DNA from: Fructilactobacillus carniphilus
GTDB lineage: Bacteria > Bacillota > Bacilli > Lactobacillales > Lactobacillaceae
Assembly (NCBI RefSeq): GCF_024029675.1
Contig: NZ_CP097121.1
Span: forward strand, 496,001-560,000
Reading direction: 5' to 3'
Length of the DNA stretch: 64,000 nt
Shown: one piece after another, positions 36,044 to 45,328 of the stretch
Layout: every line of letters starts with the position of its first letter
Numbering within the stretch: position 1 is the stretch's first letter
The notes under the pieces: model-generated
What the model saw: only the letters and a program-made list of their open reading frames with translations
What the model was told of the DNA's origin: nothing
Databases searched by the model: none
Program-made: the position numbers and the translations under genes

Positions 36044-36974
36044 TAAATTGGTCTCCTGTTTGTAGTGTCTGATTCCCGTTTAAAAAGGCTTGAATCGTGG
36101 TTCTCGGTTTTCCCGCTGGCTGCAGTTCGTTAATTTGTAGGACGGTCTGGTCTCCCGCCGCGATTTCTAAGCTGTGCTTGGTTCGAGTGACAACTTGACC
36201 AGACGCCAAATTCGTGGTTTTTTCCACTGGTTGGACGTCCCAAAATTTATACCGTTTCCCGTCCACTAGCGCATAAGCCCCAGGATTAGGCCGCAAAGCG
36301 CGTACCTTCCAATCCAAATTTTGCGCGGGTTTCCGGAAATCCAGTTGCTCTTCCCCTCGTTTAATCGTGGGCGAAAATACCACTTGGTCCTCAGCTTGGG
36401 GTTTGGGCGTAATTTCGTGCTTAGTTAACTTGGGCAACGTGTCTAACAACAAGTCTCTCCCCACGATGCTAAGCTTTTGAAACATGGATTCCGTATCATC
36501 ATGATCGGTGATGGGAACGGCTGCTTGTTCCAAGATGTCTCCCGCATCCATTTCCTTGACCATGTACATAATCGTTACACCGGTTTCGGCATCCCCATTC
36601 ATAATCGCATACTGAACGGGAGCGCCCCCCCGATACTTCGGGAGTAATGATCCGTGTACATTCACCGCTGCGATTTGAGCAGCTTGCAGTAACTTCGTTG
36701 GTAAAAACTGACCGTAAGCAGCGGTAACGATAAAATCCGGAGCTAAATCAATTACTTGTTGTAACTCAGGACTGCCACCTAGCTTTTCGGGTTGTAAAAC
36801 GGGCACCCCGAGTTCCTCCGCCGTTTGCTTGACGGGTGACGCAGTCAGCTTCCGTTTTCGGCCAACCGGGCGATCCGGTTGGGTCACCACTGCTTCCACG
36901 TCATAGTGTTCGTTTAACGATCGTAAGATGGGAACGCTAAACTGCGGGGTCCCCATAAAAACTACTTTTTGCAT
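36021..36974 (-). CDS. fmt: Methionyl-tRNA formyltransferase
   Basis: 317 residues, normal length. It formylates initiator Met-tRNA with 10-formyl-THF. VFMGTPQFSVPIL, HGSLLPKYRGGAP with the catalytic histidine and asparagine region, and MKEMDAGDIL are present. AGGAGG precedes the ATG. The def gene often found between priA and fmt is not here; the gap is 9 nt. Confidence 0.97.
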   Translation of the reverse strand: MQKVVFMGTPQFSVPILRSLNEHYDVEAVVTQPDRPVGRKRKLTASPVKQTAEELGVPVLQPEKLGGSPELQQVIDLAPDFIVTAAYGQFLPTKLLQAAQIAAVNVHGSLLPKYRGGAPVQYAIMNGDAETGVTIMYMVKEMDAGDILEQAAVPITDHDDTESMFQKLSIVGRDLLLDTLPKLTKHEITPKPQAEDQVVFSPTIKRGEEQLDFRKPAQNLDWKVRALRPNPGAYALVDGKRYKFWDVQPVEKTTNLASGQVVTRTKHSLEIAAGDQTVLQINELQPAGKPRTTIQAFLNGNQTLQTGDQFIDEYEQK

Positions 36975-36983
36975 TTGATCCTC

Positions 36984-39398
36984 CTACATAAAACTCTGTG
37001 GTTCCACGTCGATGGCAATCCGAAAGCCCTTGCGAACCTCTGTTTGGGAAATGGCTTGAATCCGATTCAAAACCTCTGGAAGTTGCTCATCGTGTTTATA
37101 CTTAATGATAATTTGATAATAGTACCGATTTTTAATCCGAGCAATGGGCCGTGGTGTCGGTCCCAACAACTCGGTCTGGGGAGCAACGTTTGCTTGTAGC
37201 AAATTCGATACTCGCAAGGCTTCCTGGGCGGCCGCGTCTTCCTGTAAGGCACTCACCGTTACTAAAACAGTATAGAAATAAGGACTATAACCGGCCAGGT
37301 GGCGGAGTTGCATCTCCTTTTGGAAAAATGCCTCATAATCCTGACGTTGGGCGAGTTGAATCGCATAGTGCTCGGGATTAAAGGTTTGAATGATGACTTG
37401 TCCCGGTTTTTCCGCTCGTCCTGCCCGACCAGCGACCTGGGTTAACAAATCAAAGGTTCGTTCACTAGCCCGAAAATCAGGCAAGTCGAGCCCGGTATCG
37501 GCGTTTAAAACTCCCACCAGCGTTACGTTTGGAAAATCGAGCCCCTTCGCAATCATTTGGGTTCCTAACAAGATGTCGGCCTGCTGTTCCCCAAACTGCT
37601 GCAAAATGCGGCGGTGGGCGCCCTTTTTGCGAGTCGTATCCACATCCATTCGCAAAATCCGCGCTTCTGGGACTAATTGTTGCAGTTGCTGAGTTGCTTT
37701 TTCCGTCCCCGTTCCAAAGTAACGAATGTTACGACTATGACATTGCGGACATTCGTTAGGAATCGCCGTTTCATAACCACAGTAATGACATTTCATGGTG
37801 TGCGTATCCAAATGCATGGTCAAAGAAATATCACAATGCGGACACTTTAGTACGTACCCACAATCCCGACAGAGCATGAACGAAGAAAAGCCCCGCCGGT
37901 TTAACATTAAGACGGCCTGTTCGTGGCGCTGTAACGTTGCTTTGATGGCGCTAATCAACTCTTTTGAAAACAAGTCCCCGGTTCGTTGCACCGAATCGGT
38001 CATATCCACGATTTGAATCGCCGGCAGTTGCTGCTGATTAATCCGCTGGGGTAAGCGTAATAACTGATACACACCCTTTTCTGCACGCGCTCGGGATTCT
38101 AACGAGGGAGTGGCACTTCCTAACACGACCGGACAATGGTGATACTGGGAGCGCCACAGAGCCACATCCCGAGTATGGTAACGGGGATTATCGCTTTGTT
38201 TATAGCTCGAATCATGTTCCTCGTCTAAAATAATTAACCCTAACTTGGCGAGGGGCGCAAAAATGGCGGAGCGGGCTCCGACCACTACCTGAGCCTTGCC
38301 TTCGTTGATACGGCGCCATTCATCGTACTTTTCTCCGTTCGAAAGACCACTATGTAGGATAGCCACTTGGCTGCCGAACCGATTTTTCACCCGACTAACC
38401 ATCTGGGGAGTCAGCGCAATTTCTGGGACGAGCATCAACGCCTGTTCTCCTTGGTTTAAAGCGCATTGAATGGTCTGTAAGTAAACCTCGGTCTTGCCAG
38501 AGCCCGTGACTCCTTCTAATAAGAAAGTAGTTGCCTGGTGTTCCGTAACGGCGGCGTTAATCTGCGTGACCGCCTGACGCTGGTCCGCAGTAAGCGATTT
38601 CGCTTGATCCGGCTTAATCACTTCCTTGTTAGGATCACGATACTTTTCGACTTCCGTTTTCATAATCCAACCGCGTTTTTGAAACGTGTTAATGACCGCT
38701 GGGGTAATCCCGGGTTCTTGAACTAAATCACGTTGTTTTAACGGCGTTTGCGATTGTTGTTCTAACTGATCCAGTAAGGCAAGTTGCCCCGTGGCGTTTT
38801 TCCGAATTAACTGCCGAACTGCCGCAAAGTCTTTAATCTGATTAACGACCGCTAGTTCGGTCTTACGTTTCGCCTGATTCTGTACTTGATACTGCAATTG
38901 CACTTTTCCCTGCTGCCGTAACTTAGTGAGTCGCGCTAATTCGGCAGTGGTGAAGTGCTCTTGATTCAATGGTAGGGAAGATTCTGTAGCAAAGCGTTCC
39001 TGCAACCAGGAATCTTTTACCGGCGGAACTGGTGTCACCAACGTTTTGTACTTAGCCTTCATCACGTTGGGCAGCATCGTCAGCAAACAACTAATCCGAA
39101 ACGAATAGGTCGTTTCGGAAAGCCACTGGGACAACGCTAATAACTCGGGATTCACTACGGGATTAAGATCCATTAACCCGGCAATCGGTTTGAGTTTGGC
39201 CAAATCAGCCTCCGTTACGTCCGCAGCATCTTTCAGGCCCACTACAAATCCCTCAACCTTCCGATCACCCTTACCAAAGGGAACAACCACTCGCATCCCC
39301 GGTTGAATCTCACCCGTTAATGCTGCCGGAACGACGTAGGAGTAAGGAAAGTTTGTTTGACGGGTAGGAACATCTACGATTACTTCTGCAATGGTCAC
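36984..39398 (-). CDS. priA: Primosomal helicase PriA
   Basis: 804 residues. It restarts replication at stalled forks. The N-terminal DNA-binding domain is followed by the helicase with EGVTGSGKTEVYL and ILDEEHDSSYKQ, and a zinc-binding region with paired C-x2-C motifs (CRDCGYVLKCPHC, CHYCG, CPQC). It starts at GTG 39398 after AAAGGGGGG. Between coaBC and fmt. Confidence 0.97.
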   Translation of the reverse strand: MTIAEVIVDVPTRQTNFPYSYVVPAALTGEIQPGMRVVVPFGKGDRKVEGFVVGLKDAADVTEADLAKLKPIAGLMDLNPVVNPELLALSQWLSETTYSFRISCLLTMLPNVMKAKYKTLVTPVPPVKDSWLQERFATESSLPLNQEHFTTAELARLTKLRQQGKVQLQYQVQNQAKRKTELAVVNQIKDFAAVRQLIRKNATGQLALLDQLEQQSQTPLKQRDLVQEPGITPAVINTFQKRGWIMKTEVEKYRDPNKEVIKPDQAKSLTADQRQAVTQINAAVTEHQATTFLLEGVTGSGKTEVYLQTIQCALNQGEQALMLVPEIALTPQMVSRVKNRFGSQVAILHSGLSNGEKYDEWRRINEGKAQVVVGARSAIFAPLAKLGLIILDEEHDSSYKQSDNPRYHTRDVALWRSQYHHCPVVLGSATPSLESRARAEKGVYQLLRLPQRINQQQLPAIQIVDMTDSVQRTGDLFSKELISAIKATLQRHEQAVLMLNRRGFSSFMLCRDCGYVLKCPHCDISLTMHLDTHTMKCHYCGYETAIPNECPQCHSRNIRYFGTGTEKATQQLQQLVPEARILRMDVDTTRKKGAHRRILQQFGEQQADILLGTQMIAKGLDFPNVTLVGVLNADTGLDLPDFRASERTFDLLTQVAGRAGRAEKPGQVIIQTFNPEHYAIQLAQRQDYEAFFQKEMQLRHLAGYSPYFYTVLVTVSALQEDAAAQEALRVSNLLQANVAPQTELLGPTPRPIARIKNRYYYQIIIKYKHDEQLPEVLNRIQAISQTEVRKGFRIAIDVEPQSFM

Positions 39399-39428
39399 AC
39401 TGACCCCCCTTTCTTTAAAGTGTCTAAT

Positions 39429-40622
39429 TTAGTTAAAAGTTTTCTTTAGCACGGCTAAAATGCGCTCTGCAATTGCTGCTTTGGATTCGACTGGAGTTTG
39501 AGTTTCAAACCCATTTGCACCAATAATCGTCACCTGATTATCATCTGCGTTAAAACCAATCTGCGGATTTCCCACGTCATTGAGAATGATAAAATCAGCC
39601 TTCTTGTTAACTAACTTGCGAGCCGCATTTTGCTTTAAATCCTGGGTTTCTGCGGCAAAACCTACCACCAGTTGGCCCGGCTTTTTTTGCGTTGCTACTA
39701 ACTTTAGTAAATCTGGATTAGCTTCTAATTCTAACGTTAAATGGGCGTCCTCTGCTGCTTTCTTGATCTTTTGTGGAGCAACCTGAGCCGGCCGAAAATC
39801 GCTCACAGCTGCCGCCATGAGCAAGACATCCGTTTGGGGAAATAACGTTTGTAGTTGCGCCGCCAAATCTTGAGCCGTCCGCACCCGAACGAGTTGGACT
39901 CCCGGTGGGGTTGGTAGCGTCACGTTCGCACTAATTAGCGTCACTTCAGCCCCGTGGGCTCGGGCAGCTCGCGCTAGTGCATAGCCCATCTTTCCCGAAG
40001 AACGGTTGGAAAGATAGCGAACGGGGTCCAAATCTTCGCGGGTGCCCCCGGCCGTGATCAAAACCCGTTTGCCCTGCCAGTCTTGCTTGTTAGTAAATAA
40101 TTTTTCGATTTCGGTCTTGATAATTTCTGGTTCCGGCATTCGTCCCTTAGCCGCGTATCCTTCGGCTAAAAAGCCGGAATCAGGGCTTACCGTATGAATT
40201 CCATCTTGGCGAAGTTGCTGCAAATTTCTTTGGGTGGCGGGATTATTCCACATCCCATCGTTCATGGCCGGCACCACCAGTTTCGGCGCCGGAGCTGCTA
40301 AGAAGGTGGTCGTTGCCAGGGAATCAGCGATTCCAGTGACAGCCTTCGCAATGAAGTCAGCAGAAGCTGGTACCACAACGTTTACATCCCCCCACTGGGC
40401 TGCTTCAATGTGAACCACTCCCGTTTGCTCCCAATCTGCATCCGTGAGGACAGGATGTTGTGAAAGCGTTTGAAAAGTCAGAGGCGTTACAAAGCGGGTA
40501 GCAGCCGCGGTCATTACCACGTGAACCTCCGCTCCGGCTTTGATTAAAAGTCGTAACAAATAAACCGCTTTATAGGCCGCAATACTTCCTGTGATGTATA
40601 ACGTAATTTTTTTCCCGTTCAT
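39429..40622 (-). CDS. coaBC: Bifunctional phosphopantothenoylcysteine decarboxylase/synthetase
   Basis: 397 residues. The N-terminal flavoprotein CoaC has the active His (VHIEAAQWGD, H71), N121 in PAMNDGMW, and the lid LAEGYAAKGRM. At residue 154 there is Glu where Escherichia coli Dfp has the proton-donor Cys158 (His75 and Asn125 align at the same offset). The C-terminal CoaB domain starts near 183 with RVLITAGGTREDLDPVR. It makes 4'-phosphopantetheine for CoA. GGGGTGA precedes the ATG. Confidence 0.95.
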   Translation of the reverse strand: MNGKKITLYITGSIAAYKAVYLLRLLIKAGAEVHVVMTAAATRFVTPLTFQTLSQHPVLTDADWEQTGVVHIEAAQWGDVNVVVPASADFIAKAVTGIADSLATTTFLAAPAPKLVVPAMNDGMWNNPATQRNLQQLRQDGIHTVSPDSGFLAEGYAAKGRMPEPEIIKTEIEKLFTNKQDWQGKRVLITAGGTREDLDPVRYLSNRSSGKMGYALARAARAHGAEVTLISANVTLPTPPGVQLVRVRTAQDLAAQLQTLFPQTDVLLMAAAVSDFRPAQVAPQKIKKAAEDAHLTLELEANPDLLKLVATQKKPGQLVVGFAAETQDLKQNAARKLVNKKADFIILNDVGNPQIGFNADDNQVTIIGANGFETQTPVESKAAIAERILAVLKKTFN

Positions 40623-40678
40623 AGTTCACCCCATGTCATTCGTTAACCTTATTATACCGAATTAACTGTTACATTAAT

Positions 40679-40733
40679 AAAAAAGACCACTACGCCAGGT
40701 GCCCTAGGCATCCCACTACGTATGGTCTTTTTC
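40679..40733 (-). terminator. Long imperfect terminator hairpin after rpoZ
   Basis: AAAAGACCA and TGGTCTTTT pair at the base, with inner pairing of CTACG-GTGCC type segments around a CTA loop. On the minus strand it ends in T6. It lies between rpoZ and coaBC. Confidence 0.75.
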
Positions 40734-40746
40734 GTTCTAATTAGGC

Positions 40747-40938
40747 TTAGTTTTCAATCTTTAAAACCCCAGCCGCAATTTCTTCTAAGGCTTTTCCCAC
40801 GGACTTGGAATTTTGATAGTGACTAAGTAAGGGAGCAGCTCCTTGGTCCAATTCTTCTGCCCGTTTACTGGCTAACATGACCAGTGAGTAACGGGAATCC
40901 ACGATTTTTAACAAATCATCAATTGATGGATATAACAT
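40747..40938 (-). CDS. rpoZ: RNA polymerase omega subunit
   Basis: 63 residues, short but typical for lactobacilli. [25 protein letters not shown] is the omega signature and [11 protein letters not shown] is the second helix region. It overlaps the gmk stop by 1 nt (TAATG) and is coupled to it. Confidence 0.95.
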   Translation of the reverse strand: MLYPSIDDLLKIVDSRYSLVMLASKRAEELDQGAAPLLSHYQNSKSVGKALEEIAAGVLKIEN

Positions 40939-41555
40939 TAGATTTCATCTCCTAAACTATCCAAATAATCTGGCATTACTCGTTTAACTTTTAAGCGTTC
41001 ACTCCGAACGATATCTTTAATCTGATTAACAGCGTTTTCAATTTTATCATTTACCACGGCATAATCATAGTTTTGCATCATATGAATTTCCTTGCTGGCC
41101 GTCTGAATCCGCTTGTTAATTACCTCTAGGGCATCGGTCCCTCGACCAACCAACCGACTCCGCAACTCTTTGATGTCTGGAGGAGTCAGGAAAATAAAGA
41201 TGCCATCGGGACAATTAGCTCGAACCTGCAAGGCCCCGTTAACTTCAATTTCTAGAAACACATCGTGACCCGTCTCTAACTGTTGGTTCACGTAGTTCAA
41301 AGGAGTTCCATAGTAGTTATCAACGTACTTGGCATACTCTAACATCTCACCATTTTTAATGTGATCTTCAAATTCCGTTTTGGAAACGAAGTAGTAGTCA
41401 ACCCCGTTTTGTTCGCCGTCCCGTGGTTGTCTCGTCGTCATGGAAATCGAATAATTAAAATCCACGCTCGAATCCTCAAACAGTGCCTTGCGTACCGTTC
41501 CCTTTCCAACCCCTGATGGACCAGAAAGGACAATTAACATCCCTCTTTTTGTCAA
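40938..41555 (-). CDS. gmk: Guanylate kinase
   Basis: 205 residues. It converts GMP to GDP. P-loop [10 protein letters not shown] is at residues 11-20, then [14 protein letters not shown] GMP site ([11 protein letters not shown]). It starts at TTG 41555 after GAAGGAG. Co-transcribed with rpoZ. Confidence 0.96.
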   Translation of the reverse strand: MTKRGMLIVLSGPSGVGKGTVRKALFEDSSVDFNYSISMTTRQPRDGEQNGVDYYFVSKTEFEDHIKNGEMLEYAKYVDNYYGTPLNYVNQQLETGHDVFLEIEVNGALQVRANCPDGIFIFLTPPDIKELRSRLVGRGTDALEVINKRIQTASKEIHMMQNYDYAVVNDKIENAVNQIKDIVRSERLKVKRVMPDYLDSLGDEI

Positions 41556-41625
41556 TTAAACCGCTCCTTCGTCAAAATACTTATTATTGGTATTATGGCG
41601 GTTTTTTTCAAAATAATCAATAGGA

Positions 41626-43329
41626 TTATGCCCCGGCTTGCTTAGCCTTTTCAGCTAGTTTCAACAGTTCCTGCGCGTGTTCTAACGTTAACTTAGTCAC
41701 AGTTGTCCCAGCTAGCATCCGCGCTAATTCATCAACCCGCTGCTTGCCCGTAATTGGTTCAATACTCGTTTCCGTTCGGCCCTGCTTGTCCACGTGTTTT
41801 TCAATGTAATCTTGATGATCAGCCATCGCTGCCACTTGCGGTAGGTGGGTAATACACAATGCCTGCGATTTCAAACTAATGCCGTGAATCTTATCCGCAA
41901 TTGCTTGAGCGACTCGGCCCGATACTCCAGTATCAACCTCGTCAAAGATAATTGATGTCACTCCTTGAACCTTGGAAAAGATGGTTTTTAACGCTAACAT
42001 AATCCGAGATAATTCTCCCCCAGACGCAATCTTATTAAGGGGAAGCATCGCCTCGCCTGGATTAGTTCGCAGGTAAAACTCAGCGGTTTCAATTCCGTTG
42101 GCATTAAAATGTCCGGCTGGCAGGCTGTTAAACCGGACCTCAAATTCGGTTTTGCCCATGTAAAGATCGGCTAGTTGCTGGTGAATTGCCTGGGTTAGTT
42201 CTTTGGCACCTTGGTGTCTAATTTGTAGTAGTTTAGCCCCCAGTTGATTCAATCCGGTTTCCACGGTTTTAAGCTGCGTTTCTAAGTCATTGCCACTGTT
42301 GTTTTCAGCTTGCATGTCGGCCAGCTCAGCAGAAATTTTGTCATAGTAAGCTAAAATTTGTTCGACGGAATCACCGTATTTCCGCTTTAATTCAAAAATG
42401 GTGTTTAACCGCGCTTCCACTTCATCCAAACGGGCTTGATCAAATTCCAAGGAATCCAGTTGGTTCGCAATTTCCCCCGTGGCATCCTGCAACATGTAAT
42501 AGGCACCCTTCACGTTTTCGGCAATCTGTTTAAATTCGTCTCCTAGTCGTTCCACGGCTTCAATTGCACTCATGGAATCCCCAATCATATCAAGCGGACT
42601 AATTGTCTCGTCCCCTTCAATGTCAGCTAGGATTTGATTTAAACTATTGCTAATCGTTTGAAAGTTATTGAGCCGGTCTCGTTCCCTTAGTAATTCTTCC
42701 TCTTCTCCTGCCGTAAGTTCTGCTTTCTCAATCTCGTTAACCTGATACTGTAGCATGTCAAAACGCTGGGCCCGGGCTTTTTCGTTTTGACTCTGATTAC
42801 GAAGTTCTTTAGTTAACTTTTGGTACTTACGAAAATCTGTTTGATATTCAGAAAGAGTCGGCTGTAATTGATTGCCAATAAATTCATCTAGTAAATCCAT
42901 GTGCTGGTCCGCCTGCATCAATGCTTGATGTTCGTTTTGCCCATAAATATCCACCAAGGTTTCCCCAATTTTTTTCAAGGTCGTGGTATTCACCAACATT
43001 CCGTTCACCCGGCAAATATTGCGACCATTTCGGTACAGTTCTCGTTGCAAAATGATGTTATCGTCACTGTGATCAATTCCGAATTCATCTAACTTTTGCT
43101 CGGCGATTCCGCCGCGGGGCACTAAAAATAGACCCTGTAAAACGGCCTTATTGGCCCCTGTCCGAATGAAATGCTGCGAGCCACGGCCCCCGGCTAATAA
43201 ACCAACGGCGTCAATGATAATTGACTTTCCGGCCCCAGTTTCTCCGGTTAACACCGTCATGCCGGCATCAAAGTTGACGGCCAGTTGATCAATAATCGCA
43301 AAGTCTTTAATTGAAATTTCCTTTAGCAC
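41626..43329 (-). CDS. recN: DNA repair protein RecN
   Basis: 567 residues, an SMC-like ATPase for double-strand break repair. N-terminal Walker A TGETGAGKSIIIDA is near 29-42, two coiled-coil segments follow, and the C-terminal half has ASGGELSRIMLALK and IIFDEVDTGVSG. It starts at GTG 43329 with AAGGTGA upstream. The arginine repressor gene that normally precedes recN is missing from the 37-nt gap to tlyA. Confidence 0.96.
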   Translation of the reverse strand: MLKEISIKDFAIIDQLAVNFDAGMTVLTGETGAGKSIIIDAVGLLAGGRGSQHFIRTGANKAVLQGLFLVPRGGIAEQKLDEFGIDHSDDNIILQRELYRNGRNICRVNGMLVNTTTLKKIGETLVDIYGQNEHQALMQADQHMDLLDEFIGNQLQPTLSEYQTDFRKYQKLTKELRNQSQNEKARAQRFDMLQYQVNEIEKAELTAGEEEELLRERDRLNNFQTISNSLNQILADIEGDETISPLDMIGDSMSAIEAVERLGDEFKQIAENVKGAYYMLQDATGEIANQLDSLEFDQARLDEVEARLNTIFELKRKYGDSVEQILAYYDKISAELADMQAENNSGNDLETQLKTVETGLNQLGAKLLQIRHQGAKELTQAIHQQLADLYMGKTEFEVRFNSLPAGHFNANGIETAEFYLRTNPGEAMLPLNKIASGGELSRIMLALKTIFSKVQGVTSIIFDEVDTGVSGRVAQAIADKIHGISLKSQALCITHLPQVAAMADHQDYIEKHVDKQGRTETSIEPITGKQRVDELARMLAGTTVTKLTLEHAQELLKLAEKAKQAGA

Positions 43330-43366
43330 TTAATCACCTTCTTTAAGACCCCTTAAAAGTTCATTT

Positions 43367-44185
43367 TTACTTTCGTAACGTTTTATAGGCCTGATCTTGA
43401 ACGGCAGGAATGGAAATTGCCTCGTTGATGGTAGGCGTGTCACTTACCTTTAAATGCACTAAAAATTCTACGTTCCCTTCACCACCAGTAATCGGAGAAA
43501 AATCGAGGTTTAACACCGAAAAACCGGCTGCCACGGCATACGCAAAGACGTTTTCAATCACCTCGTGATGCACTGCTGGGTCGCGAACGATTCCGTGCTT
43601 GCCGACGTGTTCGCGCCCTGCTTCAAATTGAGGTTTAATGAGTGCCACCACTTCTCCCCCTGGCTGTAAAATGGGTTGCAATGGTCCTAAGATAAGCCGT
43701 AACGAAATAAACGAAACGTCAATCGATGCAAAGGCTGGTTGTCCCGCGGTAAAATCTTCCGGTTTACTGTAACGAAAATTAGTGTTTTCCATCACAATTA
43801 CCCGCGGATCCGTCCGTAACTTCCATACCAGTTGATTGGTCCCTACATCTAATGCGTAACTTAACCGCGCCCCATTTTGTAACATCACGTCCGTAAAACC
43901 CCCGGTAGAAGACCCGATGTCTAGGACAATCTGATTTTCCACGAAGATTCCAAAACTATCGAGGGCCTTGGCCAGCTTTAAACCCCCACGGCTCACGTAT
44001 GGCATTACGTTCCCCTTTAAATGAAGCTGGGTTTCACTGGGGATCTTAACCCCGGGTTTATCCAAGCGTTGTTCCTTTTCGTCTAAAACTTCGCCCGCCA
44101 TTACGGCTCGTTTGGCTTGTTCCCGACTTGTAAATAATCCTTGCTTTACTAAGAGAACGTCAATTCGTTCTTTTTCCTTTGTCAT
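43367..44185 (-). CDS. tlyA: TlyA-family rRNA 2'-O-methyltransferase
   Basis: 272 residues. An N-terminal S4 RNA-binding domain (RIDVLLVKQGLFTSREQAKRAVMAG) precedes an FtsJ-like methyltransferase with LDIGSSTGGFTDVML. Relatives methylate 16S/23S rRNA or act as haemolysins; the rRNA role is better supported. AGGAACG precedes the ATG. It follows ispA by 10 nt. Confidence 0.92.
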   Translation of the reverse strand: MTKEKERIDVLLVKQGLFTSREQAKRAVMAGEVLDEKEQRLDKPGVKIPSETQLHLKGNVMPYVSRGGLKLAKALDSFGIFVENQIVLDIGSSTGGFTDVMLQNGARLSYALDVGTNQLVWKLRTDPRVIVMENTNFRYSKPEDFTAGQPAFASIDVSFISLRLILGPLQPILQPGGEVVALIKPQFEAGREHVGKHGIVRDPAVHHEVIENVFAYAVAAGFSVLNLDFSPITGGEGNVEFLVHLKVSDTPTINEAISIPAVQDQAYKTLRK

Positions 44186-44195
44186 GCATTCGTTC

Positions 44196-45050
44196 CTATC
44201 CTTTAAAATACGTTAAAAAGCTTTGCAGTAAGTTAGCATGCGGCACTGAGTCTAGTGCTGCTTCTCCTGCAGCAATCGTTTCTTGTAAAACTTGTTGAGC
44301 CTGCTTGCGTCCGAGAAGATGAGCATAACTATTCTTACCCTCGTCCTCATCCGTTCCTGCCTGCTCGTCCACTAAATCATCATAAATTTGAAAGGCCAAT
44401 CCAAACTTTCCCGCGAAGTCAGTTAGATGTTGACGCTGATTTTCGGTGGCGTTGGCCATAATGACTCCGGCCAGCACACTGTAATGAAATAGAGCCCCGG
44501 TTTTTTTGCGATCCAAATCCTGCAGTGCTGCCAGGGATAACTGCTTGCCGGTTGCTTCCATGTCGATGACTTGTCCGGCAACCATGCCGCGAGATCCTGC
44601 TGCTAGTGATAACTGGTCAACCAATTCCGTAATTTGATTTGCAGGAAGCCCACTCGTGGCTAATACGCTAAAGGCATCCGTCAATAATCCGTCTCCGGTT
44701 AAAATGGCCTGTGCTTCATCAAATTGCTTGTGACTGGCCAATTTTCCCCGCCGGTAATCACTATCATCCATCGCCGGTAAGTCATCATGAATCAACGAAT
44801 AAGTGTGAATCATTTCGACTGCTACACTGGCTTGAAGCCGTTCCTCCGTAATGGTTTCATCGAAGGTAAGCAAGGTCGCTAACGTTAGCAGAGGACGAAG
44901 TCGTTTCCCCCCGGCCAGTAACGAATAACTCAGTGATTGTTGCAATGTTTGCTCAGTGCTTTCGTGGTCTAAAATCCTAGTTAATTCCGCTTCAATCTGT
45001 GGTCGATACTGCTGCGTCAACGCGGCTAACGTGGTTATTTTTTGGTCCAT
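44196..45050 (-). CDS. ispA: Polyprenyl (farnesyl/geranylgeranyl) diphosphate synthase
   Basis: 284 residues, trans-isoprenyl diphosphate synthase. The first aspartate-rich motif DDLPAMDD is at 89-96, GGKRLRP at 47-53, and the second motif DDLVDE is near 222. It condenses IPP with DMAPP from the mevalonate operon to the C15 or C20 stage. It overlaps xseB by 1 nt. The chain length cannot be read with certainty. Confidence 0.94.
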   Translation of the reverse strand: MDQKITTLAALTQQYRPQIEAELTRILDHESTEQTLQQSLSYSLLAGGKRLRPLLTLATLLTFDETITEERLQASVAVEMIHTYSLIHDDLPAMDDSDYRRGKLASHKQFDEAQAILTGDGLLTDAFSVLATSGLPANQITELVDQLSLAAGSRGMVAGQVIDMEATGKQLSLAALQDLDRKKTGALFHYSVLAGVIMANATENQRQHLTDFAGKFGLAFQIYDDLVDEQAGTDEDEGKNSYAHLLGRKQAQQVLQETIAAGEAALDSVPHANLLQSFLTYFKG

Positions 45051-45328
45051 TAGAATGGCACATCCTCATCATCTTGCTTGTCAGTTTTAGCTTGTTTTTC
45101 ATAACCCTTATCCCGGGTAAACGGAACTTCCTCACCGTCCGAGGTCATCATCTTGGTGAGCGTATCTTCAGCATTTTGCAAAGTTTGTTGCATTGCTTGG
45201 CTCAATTTGACTCCCGTTTGGAATTCACTGAGCGCTTTTTCTAAGGGAACGTTCCCATTTTGGAGTTCCTGAACAATTTGTTCGAGGTGTTGCATATTGT
45301 CTTCAAAGGTTGGTTTATTGGTTGGCAT
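45050..45328 (-). CDS. xseB: Exodeoxyribonuclease VII small subunit
   Basis: 92 residues. [26 protein letters not shown] is the family core, a helical hairpin that binds the large subunit. The C-terminus has a longer acidic tail ([10 protein letters not shown]). It overlaps xseA by 14 nt and ispA by 1 nt. Confidence 0.95.
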   Translation of the reverse strand: MPTNKPTFEDNMQHLEQIVQELQNGNVPLEKALSEFQTGVKLSQAMQQTLQNAEDTLTKMMTSDGEEVPFTRDKGYEKQAKTDKQDDEDVPF

